Source: Mermis nigrescens
Lineage: Eukaryota > Nematoda > Enoplea > Mermithida > Mermithidae
Direction of reading: 5' to 3'
Assembly (NCBI GenBank): GCA_036768485.1
Contig: JAVLUZ010000533.1
Coordinates: 434,001-498,000 of the forward strand
DNA length: 64,000 nucleotides
The notes below the pieces were generated by a model, which saw only the letters and a program-made list of their open reading frames with translations, was not told the origin of the DNA and made no database searches. Position numbers and translations under genes: made by a program. Each line of letters starts with the position of its first letter. Positions within the stretch are counted from its first letter, which is position 1. Below, piece by piece: positions 14,101-23,100 of the stretch.

Positions 14101-17100
14101 TAAGCTGACGGAACGTTTTTTGCATCATTTTTGAGGTCAAAAGCAGTGAAAGTGTCAAAATTTATCTGGCGCTTCGCGCCGGATCACTATTTGATGTACT
14201 CCTTACTAAAAAAACGCCCAAAATTTATCAATTTTTGTATTTTTCACTGTTAAAAGTGATATAATGCAGTCAAAATGAACTAAAAATGCTTTAAAATGCG
14301 ATATCACGACGAAAAAACGTTTTATAGGCTATTTTGACCATTTAGGTCGTTTAAGCAGCAAAAAAATCATAAAAGCTAGATTTACTGTTTTAGATTTTTG
14401 GGATTTCAACCTACCCCTCCCCTTCCGCTGATCCCGACCTTGTGCACATATGCTACGGAGGATGCGGAAAAACAAACGCACCGCAGAGTGCCTTGCCAAT
14501 CTGCCTATAAAAGTTTTCAATTCATCGTTTCGCTCATTAACAAGCCTGAACAGACTGGCGCACATTCCATTGCTCAGTCTGACTTCTCGCTTCTTGTACA
14601 TTGTAGGCTGTATGACGTCAGAGCTTATTTCCATTATTGGTTGCCAGTCCATAACGCATTGGTAGTTAGTGATCTTTTTGATATGAAGACTTTTACCCCT
14701 AGTAAAAAATGAACGCCTACAAATAAGAACATTTAGTCCATCCATTTTGACCTGGTGCACGACGACGACCGTTTTTAGAACTATCGATTTTACATTTCAA
14801 CCAGACGTGCACAGCGTGAGAATTCTGGGGGTAGCGTGAAATTTTAACGTGCCTTTTTGCGCTCAAAAAATCAGGGATACGCATCTAAAACATCGTTTTT
14901 GGCTTTTATGACGACGCGCTATCTTTCTAGAATATAAAAATATTTAAAAAACTCGAAATAATAAAAAACTTAAAATAAATTGAAGAAAATACAGTCAAAA
15001 AATGAGTATGTGACGCGCCAAAAATTTTTGAGTAAATAGATAGCTAAAATTGCTTAAAACAGTACCTTTACCATGAAGTTTTCGGAAACTTTTTAAAAAT
15101 CGCGAATTCTGTGGGTGGGGAATGGGAAATTAGGGGAAGGTACAAAATTTCCAGGGGGGTGAACACCTTCCTCCAGCTATTCACTATTTTATACACCACG
15201 CAAGAGGGATGATGGTCCTAAAGCGTTAATCAAGCAACATATTTAGCTTTGACCGGTGGAAATGATGTAATTTAATGTTTGACTCTAAAAAATGATAAAA
15301 AGGAAAAGAGATATTTACTTTTAAAGGAAAAGTCACAAAGCACCTGCAACGAAGTTGAGTAAATTATCAAGAGAAAATCGGATACCGCGAAGTTTTAAAA
15401 AAGAAATTTAAAGTTTAAAATTTCATTGTTTTTAAATGTTTTCCGCTTTACAAAAAAAGACCGAAAAATACACTTAACTTACAAAACTAGGTATGCAGAT
15501 ACTTATTCAGTTGCTTTCGTCATCTGGCGCATGAAAAAACGTAGACCTACAGTCAGGCACGTAACAAGGATTTTATTGCGGGGGAAAGGAGGGGAAGAAG
15601 AATTGGGGACTCTAAATTTTTGAAGTTAAATATCTCGAGAACCGTTAGGCGCTATGCGGAAATAAAGGCGCTTTTAGACATTTCTTGACAAGCTTTACGC
15701 AATGGTGAAAAAAATTTTTAAAAATTAAAAAATTTTGTTTTGGTTGTGGATACAAAAGCTGTTGTTTAAATATCTTGCAAAACTGATTTTAAGTGTTCAT
15801 AGTAAGCGCATAATCTTTCAGATTTAATAAGAATTCATTTCGAAGTGTTTAAAATGCGCGTTTGCGGCTAAATATCGATATTAAGTACAATATTCGTAGC
15901 GAAGCACCGAAAATTTTTTTTTGGAATTTTTGCAGAAGAATTTGTTAAAACGCTTTGAAAATCACTGCACTTTAATCAAAAGGTTTTCGTATTGATTAGG
16001 ATGAAGTGCAAATGACCAAGTTGCTCACTCGCACCACCCAACTTTCAGTAAAAGCCATGGTTTTTTAGTCAATTTTCGTTATTTTTTAAGATAAAAATCG
16101 ATAACTTGATCATTTAAAGTTTATAATTTAAAATTGCTATATACATACTAGAGATGTGCCAGGCCCCGGCCCCGGCCCCGGGGCTTAGGCCCGGCCCCGG
16201 GCCGGGGCCAGGCTGGCCCCGACGCCGGGGCCTGTAAAAACGATGAAAAATTAATGAAAATCGAACAAATTTAATCTTTTCTGCCGAATTAGGCAACATA
16301 ATATTTATTTATTCGCAAAAATAAGCTAAATTTCGTTAAAATTAAGCTTAGGCTACTGTTGTGTTTCGCTTCATGTAATCTAATAACCAAGATTTGAGTG
16401 AGCATTGAAACAATTCGATACATTCTTGAATGGCTCAGCTCAATTAACAATTTTTATTGCGAAAATAAGCACGTTTGACCGATAATTCTTCGACAATAAA
16501 GTTTAAAATGCAAGGGACTTTCACCAGTGTCTGTAAAATTGTTTTATAAATCGATGTATGTACTTATGTACCTTAAAAAATGCTAGGGTACGGCAACTTA
16601 TTTCATCATCCAGATAGAATTCGTTTGCTTTAATATATGCGATTTTTCACTAATTTCGGGCGCCGTGCGCCAAATAATAGAGCAAATGTCTTCATTTTTG
16701 TGTGGTTTTTAATTAATTTTTTAAATATTATTTTAATTTGATTATGCATGTTCCCTAATCTTGGTAAATGATTTTTCGTCGTACAAGCATTTTTCGCCCC
16801 TATGATTTTGTTGATATTCTAGAGATAAGTTTTTCAAGCGTGTAGTTAATCTCTGGGTTACTTATTTCTCGTGCAATGTAATCGTAATCTTTTGTATTGT
16901 ACTGTTTTGCTCGTCTATTTCTTTCATCGAATCAGCATAAATACTATAGAAAAGTCATATTCTGTTCAGCTTAGCTTATTGTTTTCTATGCCTAACAGCT
17001 ATATTCACAATTATTTATTATTTTTTTGTTTATTTCTCTTTTATCTGCTTATTTTTAAGTCTTTAATTCATTGAAGCAATATGTAATTGCTTACAATAGT

Positions 17101-20100
17101 AATACTAAGATGTTAGGTCAGTATAGAAATAATGTGGATGCTTGGTATAGCTTAGTAAGTATAGGGTATATGTTTTGTACAGGCCCCGGCCAGGCCCCGG
17201 CCCCGGCCCCGGCAAAAAGAGCGGCCCCGGCACATCTCTAATACATACTTATGTAATGTGTCTAAGTCAAATCTGGGCTTAGTAGCTGACAAGCATTAAA
17301 GACAAACAGGAGACATCCGGCGCGAAGCGCCAAAAAATTTTGAATTGACAAGCTCAAAAGTATGATAAAACTAAATTTGGTAGTTATCTTAGTTCATTTT
17401 GAGAATTTTCAATTTTTTCTTTGGGGGACGCTAATAAAAAGTTCAATTTTTTCTTATTCCGGGGAGGGAGCTCGAGGCACCACGTGCCCCTGGTTAGGGG
17501 CCTGCCTACAGTCAGTCTGTTTCACGAAACCTTGTGCATAGAACAAAATTCTGGAGTCGACGTTCATCAATTAAAAAACGGTTTAAACTGAAGCAGCAAT
17601 CACGATACTGTGCATAGCAATTGGAAAACACAAGAAGTTTTGCTGTGGAAAATTATATTTCAGTGAACTGCCTAGAAAACACTTACATAGCTGTTCGCTT
17701 GATCGTTGAACATTGATTTTTATGCACAAGGTTTCGTGAAATAGACTAATGAAATATTGCCACTAGTTTTTGGTATTTCGCGTAAGAACCGACCGGGTAT
17801 CTACCGGGGTCCTTCCATGCATGGTTGGTCGTTAAGCGTCCCGGCTTAGGTCCAGACCCCCTAAATATGTTAATATTAAAACTTTTAAATTTATTATTCT
17901 ATTTTATTATTACTTTGTTTTATTATTATTATATCATGTACCTAGTTTTCATTATATTATATTATAATATCTATTGTATTATTTTCATGTCTTTTTTGAT
18001 GAAAGTTTGCGCACGTTTCCGTGTCTTAAAAATTTGTAAATTAAGAAGAAAATTAGAAAACAAAGATCCCCGGCGCTTCCTGAAAATTAAGATTAAAAAT
18101 GGCTATGAAATGTAACAAAGTTATGCAGAAAAAAGTTTCTATTCGTTATACATAGTTACATGTCAGGAGTGCTACTACGCCTCACACTTCCGCTTTACAG
18201 TAAATCGTTCATAAAATTTAAAAACTTTGGAATTACATGAATTATGCGAAAACGGCATTAAGGTTTTATTTTACTTACAAGTAAACAATAGCTGGCAATT
18301 TCGGAAACCTAAGGCTAAAAAGAACGTCGAAAATCATTTAGCAAACCTCTTGTTTTTTTATCTTGTCAATCATCCTGAGTCAATGACCACTTTTCTGACT
18401 TAGATAAGATCAGAATAACAGCACCATAACTTAGGACAGACTTGTAAAAATAATGAATTCATGAAGCGAAAAGCCGAAAAATTAAAAATTCAATGTCAAT
18501 AACTCTCTATATTACCTAACCTTTCTAAGTGCTTATTCAAGTATAAGGGGGCGGGGCCTTCTGTCTGCGTACGCCCACGTATGTACATGCATAAAAACGA
18601 ACATGCATTTATAAATACATATCTGATTCGCATTCTCTTACAAAATATTTGACAATTATATGATAAAAGAAAATTTTTGAGAAAACTTCTGGTTTTGTGA
18701 TAAGGCTTACAGAAAATTTTTGAGGAAAATCCTGAGTTTTGATAAAGCTTACAGAATGGGAAGTTTAATTGAATGGAAAGTCAAAGGCATCGAAAATAGC
18801 ATTAAAAATAACTTTTTTCAATTTAGGGAGAAGGAGATCGGTCAATCATGCAAGCGGATCTTCCAAATCTTTCTCATCTCGTAGAATTTTGTAATTTCAT
18901 ATAATACAGTTTGAACTCACAAACTGTAAGGCTTCATTTTGCCCAATCCAGTCATTAGTTGAACCTTTTGTATGGCGATTCTATTCCCACAATGCAGACT
19001 ACCATTCCATACGCTTAATTCTTTGGGTCGCGACATCAGTGAACCATAATCGTACGTAACAACGGCTGTGGGGCAAATGCCACGAACATTGACGGATAAC
19101 TCAGTATCTTCATATTCGTACAAGTAAATCTTAAATGTTTAACGATAAAACATTGCAGTGTACATACATGATCTTTGGGAGTTTGTTGGTTTTCGGCTAC
19201 CCCACTTAAAACAATTTTCACCTCCCCAAGAAATTTTCCCATCCCCCTCAGAATGCGTGATTTTTCAAGTTTCCGAAAATTTTCACAAAATTCGTAAAAA
19301 GCGTGATTTTTAAGCATTTCAGCTATCTATTTACTGAAAAGTGTCAAATTCGCGGCGCTTTACGCCACAATTTCATTTTTTGTCTATATTTTCTTCAATT
19401 TATTCGCACATTTCTGATTTCTTCGAAATTTATGTTTTTATGCTCCAGAAAAGTAGAGCATCGTCAGGAACACAGAAAAACAATGTTTTTGACGGGTACC
19501 CAACATTTTTGAGCCCGAAAAATGCACTTTTAAATTTTAACCCCCCATCCTCCCAGAATCCCCATGCTGTGCATGTATGAATCATAGGTGCACAAGGTCA
19601 GGGTCGGCAGGGGGGTGAAATTCCAAAAATCTAAAACAGTAAATTTAACGTTCACGATTTTTTGCTGTTTTAATGATCAAAATAGTCACTATAAAACGTT
19701 TTTTCGTGTTATCAACACATTTTAAAAGCATTTTTAGTCCATTTTGACTGCATCATATCACTTTTAACACTAAAGAATGCAAAAATTTATCAATTTTGGG
19801 CGCTTTTTGGGTAAAAAGTACTTAAAAGTACTAATCTGGCGCGAAGCGCCGGAAAAATTTTGACATTTTTACTGATTTTGATGTCAAAAATGATGCAGAA
19901 CAAGACCTGTTTGCTCAAAATCGCCGGACAGTACCGGTCTACCTGACCCCTCAGGGGGTAATACCCCCTCACCCCCCTGTGCATGTGTGGTCTGAATATG
20001 CATGTACATACATCTATGAGTAAAGTAAGTCGTGCATATACCCTATTCTATTTCGAATTCCGAGTGAGTTTAGACTAGAATACTTTCTTGAGTCAACTGT

Positions 20101-23100
20101 ATCATTATTTTTAAATTTTCTTAGTGGAATCGAATGGATTTAGAAAATATACATAGGGTGTTCGGGAAAAGAGGACACATTTTGTTTTTAATTGAAACTA
20201 TGAATATTGGGAAACTGAAAAAGATTTTTTGCTAGTTTATGGCGCAACTACCGCTAGACACGCCAGCAAAAAATTACAGTATATCACTCAGTGCTACCTG
20301 CTTGGCGTTTTATTAACCAAACTCAACCACAAATTTACCTCTGTAAATTTTCCATTTTCACAATGCATCGTACACTACCTGCTGAATGAATCCTCTGAGC
20401 AGGAAGTTGTACTATGACCTTTACTAAAGTTTATTTTATGTTTTAGATATTCTCTGAATATTGTGTAGTTATTTTAAATAAGAAAAGGCTGGCCGTTGGT
20501 AGTCCGGACCCAATCTTTGCACAAATTTTAGTCTTTAGCATTTGCGCAGAGTAGTACGCATGATGCTTCAATAAATCAGTGACTGCACAAAATCCATGCC
20601 AAAACCTGCTTGAAATAAATTGTTTTGCTCAGAAAGGCTCCTCATAGTCAATATTTGTGCATTTTGAAGAAAAAAGGTCACATCAAGCTTAAACCTAGCC
20701 TTAATTTATTTTTCTTATCAAATGTACATGTACGATATTGAGACAAAATTGACTCTGAGCGAAATGAAACACTCTAAACCCGAAATTCTGTTTTCAGTGT
20801 CATCTTAATATTGTTTTTATTTAAATATCATTATTTACCAATCTTCCCAAGCTACCTAAAGAAATTTTGAAATTTACAAAATAAATTTGTGCGACACTGA
20901 GCTTTATCTAGACGAAATTTGGTGTTTCAAATCTATGTTGGAGTACACGTTCGAATTTTCAGTGCAGTATACTTACAGAAAGACAATGAACTCTTAGCAC
21001 AAGGTTTTCGATATACATCGAATAATTTGTGGAAAGTTTTATTAACTTTGCTTGAGTTATAAAAAGTTATTGAAAAAACAAAAGTGTGTCCTTTTTACCG
21101 TTCCCGAACACCCTTTGCATAGAAAATTTAATAAATACTTTCAATTTTTACAAACTCAGTCCGATTTAAAGAAATTTTATCTCGATAGTTTGTTTTTCGC
21201 GATCAAATTGGAAAGATGAAGACAAACACTATTTCAACAACTAAAAAAAGAGTGCTTGAATAGCGCGCGTGCAGTTTCGACTAATTTAACTATATTTTAG
21301 TTAATGAAGTGTTCAGCTTTTGACTATTCAATAGCGAAACACACCTAGTTAAAAACTTACCTGCGATGCTTCAAAAATCTTCAAAGGAGATGCATTTTGC
21401 AGATCCGAAGAACTGATTTTGGCAATGTGACTGTCGAAGTTTGGCGAGGGTTCCAAATGAGATGACTGCAGTGGAACTAACTTGGACCGACCCTGAATTA
21501 AGCGAATTGACTGTATAGAAAATAGCGCTAAGAAGTGAAAAAGATCAATGAGCAACTCAATGTTTTATGTTCATAGGTAGGCGGCATCAAAGTTCTGGGG
21601 GTGTATGCAAGATTTTTTCAAGGGTCAACAAATGGCCTCATAAATGATGGTATGACGAAGAAAACACCATTTTTCAACGTTTCTCATCGGGCACTTTCCA
21701 TTAGCATCAGAAAATTTCCGGAAAAAAATTTCAAAAATAAATTCTCGAATTCTGGGGGAGTATATTTTGGTTTCTGTGGGGTATTTTGGTTTCCCCCAAA
21801 ACCCCCCACGCCCAGGTATGTTTACGTTCAATTTAGGTATGGATAGGTCGCATTTCCCCACAATTCTTTCACACAACTCGCCCCTCTAAAATGGGGCGAA
21901 CGAATTACGTGCAAAAAACATATTTGAATTTAGATCATCCCCTTGCATTACTCACAATTCATTCGCACAATTCATCATGCACAACTCGCTCCACATTATT
22001 TTACCCCCAAACTTGCAGTATGTACATAATTTTATTCACTAAATCACCAAACGACGTGCATAAAGAGGCTTATTTTATATGAAGCAGGCTGCATCTTCAC
22101 AAAAAACAGCGCAATATACGCACCTTAAAATCATACAACAGGTAATAGAGAGGTCAGGAGAATCCCCCATCTAAAGTCGGCCATCCCACTTAAGTTGAGA
22201 TTTATTACCCTGTCCGGACTTTTTTTGAAAAACTTGCATTCTAGGCCATTTAACTCCTTCATCTGAAAAATGATCAATTATCCATTCCTAAACTTTGAGC
22301 CGGCACATACAACATATATAAATAGGTATGCATGTACTTAAAATAGTCTCTAGACTACAAATGGGCTTAGGGTGGGATCTGGGGTCTGGACCCTTCTAGA
22401 ATCCAGCGGACCCCCTCAAAATCGATAGACCCCTGAATTGAATTTTCGGTGTAATTTTTAGCAATTTTGCCCTATCGGACCCCTCCCAGAATTTGGCTGT
22501 TGCTCATGTATGGTCTTGACCACAGGAGAAGAGGATGGTCGATTGAGTGGAGGTTACCCTGGGTTTTATTAAGCTGAAATGACCTCAAAACTTAATAGCT
22601 ATGTGTTTATAATGCTAAGATAGTGCTCGAGCACTTTCGCAGTAGCTTCTAGCACAATCGATAGAGCAATGAAAACAAACATTATTGCTATCATAATCAA
22701 ATCATAATCAAAAATCTTTTATCTAAATGAATCCGTCCACTGGTTTCACTAGAACTCATAAATATGTACCACATTTTAGGTATTTTTGTACGAAAAAGTG
22801 TTTCTCCCACTCAATTTTCGCCTCAGCATGAAAAACTTCTTAGAATCCACAAAGAAATTTAAAGATTAAATAAAAAACTAAATTAATTTCCGGTTTCACC
22901 TTTTTTCAATCATTCGGCGCGTAACATTGTATAAAATGTCGGCAAAGAATATCAATAAAACGATGGTATTGAAGATATTACAAGCAAAATGAATAAGATG
23001 AGCAAATGAAGACTAAAAATTTCATTACTTTTATGATTTTAAAGATGACTATTATACCACTGGTTCCAGGAATTGTAGGTGCCGCTGTCAAAACATCAGA

